This document shows, one piece after another, positions 1 through 8,842 of a stretch of 64,000 nucleotides of DNA. The number at the start of each line of letters is the position of its first letter. The stretch's first letter is position 1. The stretch is taken from the NCBI GenBank assembly GCA_005239465.1, contig SPAW01000026.1, positions 87,306 to 151,305 of the forward strand, given 5' to 3'. The notes under the pieces are model-generated. The model saw nothing but the letters and a program-made list of their open reading frames with translations, was not told the origin of the DNA and did not search any database. This DNA comes from Nitrospira sp. (GTDB taxonomy: Bacteria; Nitrospirota; Nitrospiria; Nitrospirales; Nitrospiraceae). A program made the position numbers and the translations under genes.

Positions 1-431
1 TGGCGCTGAATCACGTCCCGCCGCCGGCTCTCCACCACCGTAAAGAGGTCCGGTGCCTCCCGTCGGATGTCACGCACAAACGGCGGTTGAATCTCTTCCA
101 TGTGCCCCTGGACACACGCGAGTAGGCGATGCAGCGCGCCCAGACAATCGGATGAGGCCTCGGACGTAATGCGGCCGAGATCCGCGTCGACGCTGCGGAA
201 CTTCTCGAGGATCACGGTCTCCAGAAGCGCCGACTTGCTCGGGAAGCAGGCGTACAGCGTTTTCTTGCTCATCCCGAGTTCTTCCGCGAGATCATCCATC
301 GTGACGCGGCGGAACCCGTGGGCGAAAAAGTGCCGCCGGGATTCCGAGATGATCCGGTGACGGACAGCATGCTCGGCGGCCGATTGTGGCACCGGCACCT
401 TGCGGCGCGGCATAGAGGCTCTCGTAGCCAT
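1..431 (-). CDS. TetR/AcrR family transcriptional regulator (partial, runs off left edge)
   Basis: The minus-strand frame starting at 431 has no stop before the window edge, so the C-terminus is missing. An N-terminal helix-turn-helix is clear: a segment reading RRVTMDDLAEELGMSKKTLY followed by ACFPSKSALLE, the classical TetR DNA-recognition layout, then the start of the ligand-binding helices. A second in-frame ATG lies at 413. The ligand and target genes cannot be told from this part. A 7-bp inverted repeat just upstream (439-466) is a candidate autoregulatory operator. The divergent neighbour is a transpeptidase remnant, so the regulated gene may lie beyond the left edge. Confidence 0.85.
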   Translation of the reverse strand, partial: MATRASMPRRKVPVPQSAAEHAVRHRIISESRRHFFAHGFRRVTMDDLAEELGMSKKTLYACFPSKSALLETVILEKFRSVDADLGRITSEASSDCLGALHRLLACVQGHMEEIQPPFVRDIRREAPDLFTVVESRRRDVIQR

Positions 432-438
432 ATACTAT

Positions 439-466
439 GGAAACTAGAATAGTATCGTAAGTTTCC
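439..466. promoter_or_regulatory. inverted repeat, candidate TetR operator
   Basis: GGAAACT at 439-445 is mirrored by AGTTTCC at 460-466, seven of seven bases, 14 bases apart. It lies 8 bases upstream of the TetR start codon, a usual place for an autoregulatory operator. The assignment rests only on symmetry and position. Confidence 0.45.
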
Positions 467-481
467 TACGTCAACCCTTGA

Positions 482-736
482 ATGCCGCGGCTTTTGCACC
501 TTTCGTACTGGATTCACGGGCGGGACCTGCCGGGCTATCCCGCCTCCCACGGCTGTATCGGCCTCTACAACGAACCGATGCAGAAGGAGCAGTACGGCAT
601 CCCGAAAGAGCCGGAGCTGGAGGATGCGAAGCGACTGTTCGAGTGTGTGTTAAGCGGTGAGGTGGAGAACGCTCGCATGATCCCACTCATACGCGGTCCA
701 AAAGTTCACATCATCGGCCTGGCTCCGCGAAATGAT
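482..736 (+). pseudogene. L,D-transpeptidase (YkuD) C-terminal remnant
   Basis: The frame from 482 encodes the catalytic end of a YkuD domain: IHGRDLPGYPASHGCIGLY, with the His and Cys of the SHGCIGL motif, then a segment resembling the family end (LEDAKRLFE, and KVHIIGLAP near 704-730). A stop codon lies directly before the ATG and no signal peptide or N-terminal half of the fold is present. The frame runs on to 844 without similarity I can recognise. L,D-transpeptidases crosslink peptidoglycan in the periplasm; this copy lacks the parts needed for export and folding, so I call it a remnant. Confidence 0.6.
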
Positions 737-987
737 TTTTGGATTGGGGCTCATAGTAGTCGCGTTACTGGAAGGAGAGGTCACACTCCGGTCCAAAAAC
801 GCCGGACTTACCCGTGCCAACATCCCAACCCAACATGCCACTGATGGCTGGTCGATTTCTCAAGGAGTTTGATTTATCCTACAGCCGATCCACAAACAAA
901 TGAATTTGCTTCAGCGAGAAAGATAACGTGTTGCATTCGCCTCTAGAGAGGCGTACCTATTTTGGCCTCTTCTAGAAGGAGGATCCC

Positions 988-2139
988 ATGAAACGTTCAC
1001 ACTTCTCGGGACTGGTCGCAGCTTGTTTTGTCGTCCTTGCTGCCGCTCTCGCTCAGGCTGAACTTCTCGCCATGCTCAATTATGAGTCCAAACCGGAACA
1101 GATGATCCGGAAAGAAGGGTTGGCGATTATCGACGTGGACCCGAAGTCCCCGACGTTTGGAAAGATGCTGATGGACATCCCGCTGCCGCCTGATCTGGTG
1201 GCGCATCACATCTATTACAATCGCGATCAGAGCAAGGCCTATGTGACCGCACTTGGGAAGAGTATTCTGCACGTCCTGGATCTGACACGGTTTCCTTACC
1301 GCATGAAGGTCATGGAGACCCCAGGCTGCCAGGTGCTGGAGGACATTGTCTTTTCTCAAGACAATCGCACCTGGTATCTCACCTGTATGGGGTCGAGCAC
1401 GGTTGTCATCGGGGATGCGACGACTGATAAGCCGCTCAAAATCATAAGCGCGCCAGCGCCTGGACCTCCGTTCATCAGTTACCCGCACGGTATCAGCGTC
1501 CACAGCGGTATCGATCGCGTCCTCGTCACCAGCACGGTGAGGCCATCGGATTTAGGGGACCCTGGGGAGACCGTGACGGTGCTCGAGGCCAGCAGCGGGA
1601 AGGTGCTGTCCACCCATAAGGTCTCAAACAAGCCCTCCCCTTCGAACGCGGCGCCGGTTGAAGTCATGTTCTCCCATGAAGCGGAACCCCCCGTGGTGCA
1701 CATCACAGTGATGTTGGAGGGCACCCTGTGGGCTGGGGTCTGGAACTCGACCTCCAAGGATTTTAGCTTTCAACAGGTTGACGACTTTAGCGTGCGAGGC
1801 CACGGAGTCCCGTTGGAAATGCTGTATAACCGGAAAGGGGACCGTCTGTTTGTCACCACAGCCAAGCCCGGCCACGTGAACATCTATGATAATAGCGACC
1901 CCCAGCAACCGAAGTTTCTTAAGGCCATTCCTGCGGCTCCCGGTGCTCACCACTTGGTCCTTTCTCCGGATGAGCACTACCTCTTTGTCCAGAACAGTTT
2001 CTTGAATCTGCCGGGAATGAGTGACGGCTCGATCACGGTGATCGACATGACGAAGGGCGAGGCCATCGCCAGCGTGGACACGCTGAAGAACCAGGGTTTC
2101 AACCCCAACTGCATTATTCTCCTGCCGGCGGGTCATTGA
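988..2139 (+). CDS. secreted YncE-type beta-propeller protein
   Basis: A 383-residue protein with a clear signal peptide (residues 1-24, ending AALAQA). The body has repeating propeller-like blades: AYVTALGKSILHVLDL, WYLTCMGSSTVVIGD, RLFVTTAKPGHVNIYD, YLFVQNSFLNLPG and SITVIDM, the pattern of YVTN/YncE seven-blade beta-propellers related to the cytochrome cd1 d1-haem fold. No CxxCH haem site is present. A strong Shine-Dalgarno (AGGAGG) precedes the ATG. Such proteins are periplasmic and often bind metals or nucleic acids, but the substrate here is unknown. It appears to be a single transcription unit. Confidence 0.75.
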   Translation: MKRSHFSGLVAACFVVLAAALAQAELLAMLNYESKPEQMIRKEGLAIIDVDPKSPTFGKMLMDIPLPPDLVAHHIYYNRDQSKAYVTALGKSILHVLDLTRFPYRMKVMETPGCQVLEDIVFSQDNRTWYLTCMGSSTVVIGDATTDKPLKIISAPAPGPPFISYPHGISVHSGIDRVLVTSTVRPSDLGDPGETVTVLEASSGKVLSTHKVSNKPSPSNAAPVEVMFSHEAEPPVVHITVMLEGTLWAGVWNSTSKDFSFQQVDDFSVRGHGVPLEMLYNRKGDRLFVTTAKPGHVNIYDNSDPQQPKFLKAIPAAPGAHHLVLSPDEHYLFVQNSFLNLPGMSDGSITVIDMTKGEAIASVDTLKNQGFNPNCIILLPAGH

Positions 2140-2440
2140 AAGAAGGTGGCAAGCGAAGGCGTCGATCCAACTAGAGGGTTTTGGAGCCTCAAGCTCTTGT
2201 GGGTCCAATAACTGTTGATTTTGAACCGCACAGATGACCATGGTAATCTCATTAGTTTCAAGGCCTAGCTTGCTTTCTTAGACCAAGGTTGTTGACCTGA
2301 GGCTCAGGGATCATAGCAATATTTATGATGATGGGACATGGGAAAGAGAGCCGGGATTCTGGCGGCTTTGGGCGCGGGATTTCCCTCCGTGCGACCGCAT
2401 AGATAAACTCCGAGGCCCCTTCTCCAGAAAGCGAGGAAAT
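2140..2440. other. intergenic stretch without recognisable feature
   Basis: Between the propeller gene and the lipoprotein gene I see no convincing ORF, RNA gene or strong terminator. A GAGGA Shine-Dalgarno-like stretch lies just before the next start at 2441. Confidence 0.5.
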
Positions 2441-3004
2441 ATGTACTCGAGGGCAACATCGGCGGCAATCAGTATTGTCATGGGGCTTATTATGGTGCTC
2501 CAAGGATGCCGTTTGGGTACTGGACCCTCCATGCCAGATATCGGTACGACCATGATCGCGCATACGGCGGAGATTCAAGCAGACGATCAGACCATAAAGG
2601 AAATCATGTCCATATTCAAACGTGCCGACGAAGCCCTCAGAGGACAGGATCTGAACGCACTTATGGACTTGTATTCGGAGGACTATAGGCACCATGGCTA
2701 CACGAAAGAGATCTTAAGAGGAATTTGGGAGGGGCTATTTCAGGACCATCACGATTTCTCCAACACCCATGTTTTCTCAAAAATCAAAGTGGAAGGCGGC
2801 AAAGTTCCCAAGGCTGAGATCACCTGCACGGGAAGTCTCTGGGCAACCTCCAACCGTACTGGCCAACGAGTCAATATTGACAGTTGGTTTGTCGATGTTC
2901 ATTTTTTAACGTACGAAGGTGGGGCCTGGCGGATACGAGGCCATGCATGGGAGACCCCCATGAAGGATACACGCTATGCGCTTCCACCCCACCCATTTTT
3001 CTGA
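2441..3004 (+). CDS. lipoprotein with NTF2/SnoaL-like domain
   Basis: A 187-residue protein with an N-terminal hydrophobic stretch ending in a lipobox (LQGC at about residues 20-23), so probably lipid-anchored. From about residue 50 it has the fold signature of DUF4440/SnoaL-like proteins: IMSIFKRADEALRGQDLNA, then LMDLYSEDYRHHG, and a C-terminal beta segment ending in WRIRGHAWE. Members range from enzymes to ligand-binding proteins, so no substrate is proposed. A second secreted protein of the same broad type is encoded at 36500-36976. Confidence 0.7.
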   Translation: MYSRATSAAISIVMGLIMVLQGCRLGTGPSMPDIGTTMIAHTAEIQADDQTIKEIMSIFKRADEALRGQDLNALMDLYSEDYRHHGYTKEILRGIWEGLFQDHHDFSNTHVFSKIKVEGGKVPKAEITCTGSLWATSNRTGQRVNIDSWFVDVHFLTYEGGAWRIRGHAWETPMKDTRYALPPHPFF

Positions 3005-3057
3005 GCCTGCGCTGTGCTTTTTTGTGCTCAACGCCACCTCACTCCACCCAAGTCTGG

Positions 3058-3136
3058 CCTACTCCAGCCAAAAGTCAGGTTTCTCGAAAACCTTGGCTGG
3101 ATACAGCCTGAACGGGGCTGAGTAGGCTGGAGTAGG
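3058..3136. repeat. 12-bp perfect inverted repeat between convergent genes
   Basis: CCTACTCCAGCC at 3058-3069 is mirrored by GGCTGGAGTAGG at 3125-3136, 55 bases apart. It lies in the 289-base gap between the converging lipoprotein gene and the lon-like gene. No T-run follows, so a classical Rho-independent terminator is not supported. Confidence 0.6.
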
Positions 3137-3293
3137 GTTGTGAGAATGGTTTCCTAAACCGCTGTTCCTACGGCTAAACCTGTCCTCCAATCTTCTGATT
3201 CATGGACACAGGACAGCTATTTTTGGCAGGCTGAAATTTCCAGGATTTAAGGGCAAGAATTCTTGCAGATTTTGTGGACAACAGATCATGTTA

Positions 3294-5717
3294 TTACGGC
3301 TCCGTGATGATGTGCCCGCCGGGTCTTTCTTCGCCTTCAATCCATTGAGCAACAACCTGCGCCATTTCTTCGAGTCGCTGCGCGGCGCGGCCAAACACCG
3401 TGTCGGGCGGATACGTAGCATCGAGACCCCGTTCGCCGGCTGCGACGCCGGTCAGCAGTTCCAGGGCTTCTTCGATCGTATTGACCGCGTAGATTGCGAA
3501 GTGTCCTGACTCGACGGCCTCCACCACCTCGCGGCGAAGCGCCAGATGCTTCGTGTTTCGAGCGGGAACGATCACGCCCTGCTTGCCGGTCAGGCCTCTG
3601 CGCGAGCAGGACTCGAAGAACCCCTCGATCTTTTCATTCACGCCTCCGATTGGCTGTATTTCGCCCAATTGGTTGACGGAACCGGTCACCGCCAGCCATT
3701 GATGGATCGGAAGGTCTGCCAGGCTGGAAAGAATGGCTGCGAGCTCGGCCACGGCCGCGCTGTCACCTTCCACTTCAGAATAGGTTTGTTCGAAGGTCAA
3801 CGAGGCGCTCATGGCAAAAGGATGGGACCCGGCAAATTTCCCGGCGAGGTAGCCGGCCAGCGTCATGACGCCTTTGCTGTGGATCATGCCGGCGAGTTCC
3901 GCCTCACGTTGAATGTCGATGACCCCCTTCGTGCCGACGTAGGTGCGAGCTGTGATGCGCGTGGGGCGTCCGAACGCGTAGTCACCGAGCTGATGGACGG
4001 AGAGTCCATTGACCTGGCCCACGACCTCGCCGTCAAGATCGACCATCAGGGTCCCTTCTGTAATTTCATCCTGGATCCAGTGTTCAGCCAGATTCGAGCG
4101 GTGACGTTTGTGCGAGATGGCGGCATCGACATCCGTCCTGGTCACAAAGGAATGGCCTTCTTTTCTGGCCCAGTATCCGGCTTCGCGGATGAGATCGCTC
4201 ACCAGACTAAACCGCAGCGACAGCCGGTCGTGCCGATCGGCGAAACGGAACCCTTGCCTGATGACTTCGGCCACAGCGTCCGCTCCAAAATGCGGCAGTC
4301 CTTCTTCGCGGCAGAGCTTGGCGATGAAGCCGGCGTATTGGCGGTCCTGCCGCTCGCTTCGGACCACTTCGACGTCGAAGTCCGCCTTCACCTTGAAAAG
4401 CTTGCCAAAGTCTTCTTCATAGGCCTGAAGGAGGTGGTAGAGCATGGCCGGGCCGACCATAATGACTTTTACATTCACCGTGATCGGCTCAGGTCTGAGT
4501 CCTGCCGTCGAGAATCCGTAGAATTCACCGGGATCTTCAATCTTTACCTCTCCCGTCTTGATCACGCGCTTCAAGGCATCCCAGGAGAACAGCTGGCGGA
4601 GGGTATCCAGGGCGTTCACGATCAAATAGCCCCCGTTGGCTAATAGGACGGCGCCCGCCCGAATCTCGGTGAAGTCGGTATACATGACGCCCAGATGCGC
4701 CTTGCGTTCGATCTTCCCGATCAGATTCGTATAAGTCGGGTGGGATTCGTCGATCACGGGAGCGCCTTCCGTAGGGTCGTGCTGAACGATGAGATTGACG
4801 AGAAAGCGCGTCATATCAGGCCGGCGCGGTTCCAAGCCGGGTATCGGCAGTGTCGGTCCCTCGCGTGGCAGGAAATCTTTGTAATGATGGACGATGTCTT
4901 GTTGAACACGCGCTAATTGAGCGGAGACCGCCGGCAAGTCCTGATAGGTCCGCCGCATCGTTTCATAGCTGCCCTCCAGCACGTTGGCGACCAGTTGGCG
5001 GTCGAGATTGCGGAGTTGCTGCTCCGCTTCCTTCTCAAGCCCATGGATACGCACGTGAAATTCACGGATTTCGCCTTCAAGGGTTTTGCGCCGTTCAGTC
5101 AAATCCTGCTGTTCCTGCTCGGTCATCGCCTCCATTTCGTCGTCTGTCATGGGGTGGCCGGCCTTGAGCGGGACAATCCCGAAGCCCACTGAGGTTTCTT
5201 CAAAGCCGAACCCTCGCGTCCGGCTGAGTTCCGTCAATTCGTGGAAGAGCGCTTTTTTCTTCGAATCGATGTCCTCGTTCAATTTGGCCTTGGCATCGAG
5301 ATATTTCTTGCTCTCAAACGCCAAGGGAATGTCGCGCCGTAATCCCTCGATGAAGCCCGCCATCTCTCGCTTGAACGAGGCCCCCTGCCCTGCCGGAAGT
5401 GAGAGACAGGTTGGACGCGAGGGGTCCTGGAAGTTATTGACATAGCACCAGTCAGACGGGGCGGGAGCGCCCTGGGCCATTCGTTTCACCATTTGCCGAA
5501 CGAGCGTGCCTTTGCCGGTTCCGACAGGACCCGACACGTAGAGATTGAATCCGGGGCTCTTCATGTGCAGGCCGAATTCCAGGGCCTCGACCGCCCGTTC
5601 CTGCCCGATGATTTCAGTGAGGGGTTCCAGCTCGCCCGTATCCTCGAAGCCGAGCTGTCCGGGATCGATCATCGGAGAGAGCATCGAGACGGGGACTTTG
5701 AACTTCTCCGTGGTCAT
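3294..5717 (-). CDS. Lon-family ATP-dependent protease (LonB/YcbZ-like)
   Basis: An 807-residue protein combining an AAA+ ATPase and a Lon protease domain. Walker A is GPVGTGKGT (residues 63-71). A long helical insert follows (roughly 150-280). The C-terminal protease carries the Ser-Lys dyad: Ser653 in EGDSAA and Lys696 in NEKIEGFF, spaced 43 residues as in Lon. There is no N-terminal Lon substrate domain, and the ATPase module has the shape of the YcbZ/LonB group. It degrades damaged or regulatory proteins in the cytoplasm. The start codon directly abuts the stop of the upstream hibernation-factor gene (TAGATG), so the two are surely co-transcribed and probably translationally coupled. Confidence 0.92.
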   Translation of the reverse strand: MTTEKFKVPVSMLSPMIDPGQLGFEDTGELEPLTEIIGQERAVEALEFGLHMKSPGFNLYVSGPVGTGKGTLVRQMVKRMAQGAPAPSDWCYVNNFQDPSRPTCLSLPAGQGASFKREMAGFIEGLRRDIPLAFESKKYLDAKAKLNEDIDSKKKALFHELTELSRTRGFGFEETSVGFGIVPLKAGHPMTDDEMEAMTEQEQQDLTERRKTLEGEIREFHVRIHGLEKEAEQQLRNLDRQLVANVLEGSYETMRRTYQDLPAVSAQLARVQQDIVHHYKDFLPREGPTLPIPGLEPRRPDMTRFLVNLIVQHDPTEGAPVIDESHPTYTNLIGKIERKAHLGVMYTDFTEIRAGAVLLANGGYLIVNALDTLRQLFSWDALKRVIKTGEVKIEDPGEFYGFSTAGLRPEPITVNVKVIMVGPAMLYHLLQAYEEDFGKLFKVKADFDVEVVRSERQDRQYAGFIAKLCREEGLPHFGADAVAEVIRQGFRFADRHDRLSLRFSLVSDLIREAGYWARKEGHSFVTRTDVDAAISHKRHRSNLAEHWIQDEITEGTLMVDLDGEVVGQVNGLSVHQLGDYAFGRPTRITARTYVGTKGVIDIQREAELAGMIHSKGVMTLAGYLAGKFAGSHPFAMSASLTFEQTYSEVEGDSAAVAELAAILSSLADLPIHQWLAVTGSVNQLGEIQPIGGVNEKIEGFFESCSRRGLTGKQGVIVPARNTKHLALRREVVEAVESGHFAIYAVNTIEEALELLTGVAAGERGLDATYPPDTVFGRAAQRLEEMAQVVAQWIEGEERPGGHIITEP

Positions 5718-6272
5718 CTACGACACCTTCGACACAATGGGGGGTGGGAGCGTGACGACCGTCGCCTGTGGACCTTTCTTCCCTTGTTCAAGGCCGAAGA
5801 CGACTTCCGTTCCGTCCTCCAGTCGCTCGAAGGTGAGTCCCTGCAGAGCATTCGCATGAAAATAAATCTCGCCGCCCCCCTCTTTGAGGATGAACCCGTA
5901 TCCTTCTTGAGGGAAGAGCTTGCAGATCACACCGCGATGCGGCGGGACCGGGGGAATGCGAACCTCCGTCTGGGCGCGTTTTTCGCGATACTTGCGGAGT
6001 TCGATGGAGATAGCATGGAACGCGGCTCTGATGGCTTCCTCGAAGGTCTTGTCTTCCTTGCGAGCAGTCAGCGTATGGCGCCCGGGGAGCGTGACGATCA
6101 CGAGTGCCTCGGCAACATTGTCGAGCTTCTTGTGGTGGGGGTTTTTCGTCAGGGTGACTCGTCCATGGAGCAGATCCTCATGGCCCCGCTGGAGATCCCC
6201 CATACGGGTTTCGATCTCGGTTTTCCACCGAGGTGTCATGTCTACATGCCGGCTCTCGATTTCTAGATCCAT
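5718..6272 (-). CDS. ribosome hibernation factor fused to a cold-shock domain
   Basis: 184 residues in two parts. Residues 1 to about 100 look like HPF/RaiA (the segment around LVIVTLPGRHTLTARKEDKT and FEEAIRAAFHAIS), which binds the 30S subunit and inactivates ribosomes. Residues about 112-180 look like a CspA-type RNA-binding domain (GVICKLFPQEGYGFI and EIYFHANAL, the RNP-1 and RNP-2 positions). The C-terminal dimerisation domain of long HPF is replaced by the cold-shock domain. It is immediately followed by a Lon-like protease gene, suggesting a stress or growth-arrest operon. Confidence 0.85.
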   Translation of the reverse strand: MDLEIESRHVDMTPRWKTEIETRMGDLQRGHEDLLHGRVTLTKNPHHKKLDNVAEALVIVTLPGRHTLTARKEDKTFEEAIRAAFHAISIELRKYREKRAQTEVRIPPVPPHRGVICKLFPQEGYGFILKEGGGEIYFHANALQGLTFERLEDGTEVVFGLEQGKKGPQATVVTLPPPIVSKVS

Positions 6273-6290
6273 ACGGTCTCCTCCTTCTTG

Positions 6291-6553
6291 GCAGGATGCT
6301 GAAAAAATCCGCAGCTTCGTTCTCGCAGCGTTCAGACCCTCGACGTACGGAGAAGCCAGCTTGAGGCAAGGTACCTATCCGCTCGCATGCGATCGAAGCG
6401 AGCGGTTCAAGCGAAGCTTGGTATGTACCTCCTCGGTCATTCACTCGCTGCGGGCTTGCCCGCGGAACGGCGCGTCTTGGACTTCGGCGAGCTCAGTCGA
6501 GCCGCGCGCCGGGGTTGGGCGGGTGAGACTAGCGACCTTTTTGAGCATCCTGC
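6291..6553. mobile_element. 263-bp element with GCAGGATG terminal inverted repeats (copy 1)
   Basis: Left end GCAGGATGCTGAAAAA (6291-6306) is mirrored by TTTTTGAGCATCCTGC (6538-6553), 15 of 16 bases. The right ~110 bp (from TCACTCGCTGCGG at about 6439 to the right end) is nearly identical, in opposite orientation, to part of the element at 53207-53478, including the shared word CGGCGAGCTCAGTCGAGCC. No transposase gene is inside, so it resembles a non-autonomous MITE-like element. It sits just upstream of the hibernation-factor gene and may carry or disturb its promoter. Confidence 0.7.
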
Positions 6554-6950
6554 TCGGGTGCTCTTCGCTTCTCCATGACACACAGGCTAGCGAAGTTCGG
6601 CTGGGCCGAAATTCGTTTCTCGCAGTCTGATCGTCAATGGACTCAGATCTTAGATCAGCAAGCGATGTGCCGCACTCTCCTGGAGGCCGGAGGTATGAGA
6701 CAAGGGGGCTATTGGCTTGAGACTCTTCAATCTCTCCCTGGCGTCTCAACCCGAACCTGGCTGTGAGGTGGCGCGTTTTGCCCCAGTTAGCTCTTGGCCA
6801 CTGAAGCTCAATGCGCCAGTCGAAAACAATTAGGGTTGTCGGGCACGTGGATGGTGAGGAGAGATTGTGTAATCAAAAGGCTGGTACTTGCCGCGTGATT
6901 CTTGCGGCGGTCGATTTCCGTTGGAACGTGACTTGCGTAATTGTATCTCG
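6554..6950. other. intergenic stretch with no recognisable gene
   Basis: About 400 bases between the repeat element and the phosphotransferase gene. Short ORFs on both strands have no recognisable similarity and are taken as chance. No strong hairpin or promoter was evident. Confidence 0.5.
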
Positions 6951-8039
6951 ATGCCGATGTTGAGAAAGCATTCGCTTGAAAAGTATCTCCGGAACCGCTT
7001 TGGTCCCGAGGTTACGCTTCTGTCTTATGGGGTGATCGGCAAGGCCAGTTCGAATGGGGCGCAGAAACGATATGGTTACGGGACGCCGGTCAAGCTGACG
7101 TTCCGGGTCGGTCGGCGCGTGCGGTCCGCCGTGCTCGAAACCATGAAGCCCGGTCCGTTCGGCCATGAACATCCTGCCGATCGCGCACAAGCGATGCTGT
7201 GGGACTTTGAGTCCTACGGGCGGCTTCCACGCCATGTGAAGGCCCTCGACGTGGGCGCCTTTACCGACAAGAAGGACTTGGTATCGGTTGCAGAAGCTCA
7301 GGAGTTCTTCGTCCTGACTCAGTGGACAGAGGGGGCGAGTTACCACCTCGATCTCGAACGGCTCGCGAAAGGTGCGGCGCTGCGCAAGCTCGATCGGAAG
7401 CGAACCGTGGCGCTCGCACGCTATCTTGTGCAGATCCACGCTCGCAAGCGACGGGATGCCAATCTCTACCGCCGTCGCCTCCGGGAATTGATCGGTCATG
7501 GCGAATGCATTATGGGACTGACCGATAGTTACCCCAAGCGGTTCGGATTCATCACGGACGATCTCTTGCGGACAGTCGAGGAGGCTTGCAACCGGTGGCG
7601 TTGGCATCTGCGAGGGAAGACGCAGCGGCTGTCGCAAGTCCACGGGGATTTCCATCCGTGGAACGTCTTATTTAAAGAAGGCGTCGACTTCGCGGTACTC
7701 GACCGGTCACGCGGCGAATGGGGAGAGCCGGCCGATGATGTGACGTCCATGACGATCAACTACCTGTTTTTCTCCCTCTGCCGCTGGGGAAGCCTCCAGG
7801 GACCCTTCGAGGTCCTATTCCGACTGTTCTGGGACGCATATGTGGAGGCGAGCCAGGATGAGGACATCACTTCATGTGCCGCGCCCTTCTTTGCCTTTCG
7901 AGGATTGGTGTTGGCCAGTCCCGTCTGGTACCCCAAATTGCCTATTGAGGTGCGGCGCAGTATTTTTCGGTTTATCGAAAATGTGCTCGACGTGCCGCGC
8001 TTCGATCCGTCTCGCGTGAACGAGTATTGTGCGGTTTAG
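6951..8039 (+). CDS. aminoglycoside phosphotransferase-fold kinase
   Basis: About 362 residues from the chosen ATG at 6951; a TTG at 6888 would add 21 residues of poor character, and another ATG lies at 6957. The Brenner-type catalytic loop HGDFHPWNVLF is intact (Asp as base, Asn as metal ligand), followed by AVLDRSRGEWGEPADD at the position of the metal-binding DxD/DFG segment. The N-terminal lobe is divergent, without a textbook P-loop. APH-fold kinases phosphorylate small molecules; the substrate here is unknown and resistance should not be assumed. APS kinase follows after a hairpin-repeat spacer. Confidence 0.75.
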   Translation: MPMLRKHSLEKYLRNRFGPEVTLLSYGVIGKASSNGAQKRYGYGTPVKLTFRVGRRVRSAVLETMKPGPFGHEHPADRAQAMLWDFESYGRLPRHVKALDVGAFTDKKDLVSVAEAQEFFVLTQWTEGASYHLDLERLAKGAALRKLDRKRTVALARYLVQIHARKRRDANLYRRRLRELIGHGECIMGLTDSYPKRFGFITDDLLRTVEEACNRWRWHLRGKTQRLSQVHGDFHPWNVLFKEGVDFAVLDRSRGEWGEPADDVTSMTINYLFFSLCRWGSLQGPFEVLFRLFWDAYVEASQDEDITSCAAPFFAFRGLVLASPVWYPKLPIEVRRSIFRFIENVLDVPRFDPSRVNEYCAV

Positions 8040-8042
8040 AAA

Positions 8043-8150
8043 GGTCATTGGTCAGTAGTCATTGGTCACTGGTGAAGATTGGAACCTGTCGCGAAGCCTA
8101 TAACAACCACGTTGGGTCCCGTTGACTATTGACCTATGACCATTGGCCAT
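8043..8150. repeat. operon-spacer hairpin, GTCATTGG word set
   Basis: The left arm holds degenerate tandem words (GGTCATTGGTCA, GTCATTGGTCACTGG) and the right arm their complements (TTGACTATTGACC, TATGACCATTGGCC). The gap between them is about 45 bases. The right arm contains the ATG of the APS kinase gene at 8136, so the first codons of that protein derive from the repeat. Confidence 0.6.
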
Positions 8151-8684
8151 CCCCCCAGCTTCGCTATCTGGATCACCGGCCTGCCCGCTTCGGGGAAGAG
8201 CACTATCGTTGCCGCACTGACTCCTCAACTTGAAGGCTTGGGATGCTCGGTCGAGGTGCTGGAATCCGACGCCGTTAGGCGGGTGCTCACGCCGATGCCG
8301 ACCTATTCGCAAGCGGAGCGGGATCTCTTTTACCGTGCGTTAGCGTTTATGGGAGCGAGGCTGGTGGCGCACGGCGTGACGGTGATCTTCGATGCGACGG
8401 CCAGCCGGCGAGCCTATCGCGATTTTGCGCGCACGGTGATTCCTCGGTTCATCGAGGTGGCGGTGGAATGTCCCCTCGGGACATGTATGCAGCGCGACAA
8501 CAAAGGGACGTATCAGCGGGGCCAACGAGGGGAGTCCTCCACCGTGCCGGGATTGCAAGAGCCTTATGAAGCGCCTCTTACTCCGGAGCTAAAAGTCGGT
8601 ACAACACAGCTCTCTCCCAAAGAAGCGGCTGAGAAGATATTGGAGCTTGTGAAGGTGAAATTCTCACCTGGCTCTACTCTGTAG
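8136..8684 (+). CDS. cysC: adenylylsulfate (APS) kinase
   Basis: 182 residues with P-loop GLPASGKST near the N-terminus, an ESDAVRRVLTP segment matching the APS-binding region, and a FDATASRRAYRDFAR segment as in CysC. The C-terminal RDNKGTYQRGQRGE and PYEAPLTPEL match the family lid and substrate loops. It phosphorylates APS to PAPS in the cytoplasm for assimilatory sulfate reduction or sulfation. No ATP sulfurylase gene is nearby. The start lies inside a hairpin repeat, and no clear Shine-Dalgarno is visible, so translation may be coupled or weak. Confidence 0.88.
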   Translation: MTIGHPPSFAIWITGLPASGKSTIVAALTPQLEGLGCSVEVLESDAVRRVLTPMPTYSQAERDLFYRALAFMGARLVAHGVTVIFDATASRRAYRDFARTVIPRFIEVAVECPLGTCMQRDNKGTYQRGQRGESSTVPGLQEPYEAPLTPELKVGTTQLSPKEAAEKILELVKVKFSPGSTL

Positions 8685-8842
8685 GAGGGAGCGTTCATCA
8701 TCGAGCGTACTGGCTAACGACAGGAAGGCTGAGTCAGCAGAAAGAAGGTGACGGCGGGCAAGAAGGTGATGAGATGCGCCAGAGGATAGTTCGGACGTGT
8801 GGGAGAGTGAGTGGTTCACATAGTTAAAAGAAGGGGGGAGTC

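Noticed and set aside
3005..3293. Inverted repeat 3058-3136 as terminator of the convergent genes
   Set aside because: Stem arms are 55 bases apart and no T-run follows on either strand, so only the repeat itself is reported.
3546..4643. 365-aa plus-strand ORF opposite the Lon-like gene
   Set aside because: Antisense shadow of the protease reading frame, no recognisable similarity or ribosome site.
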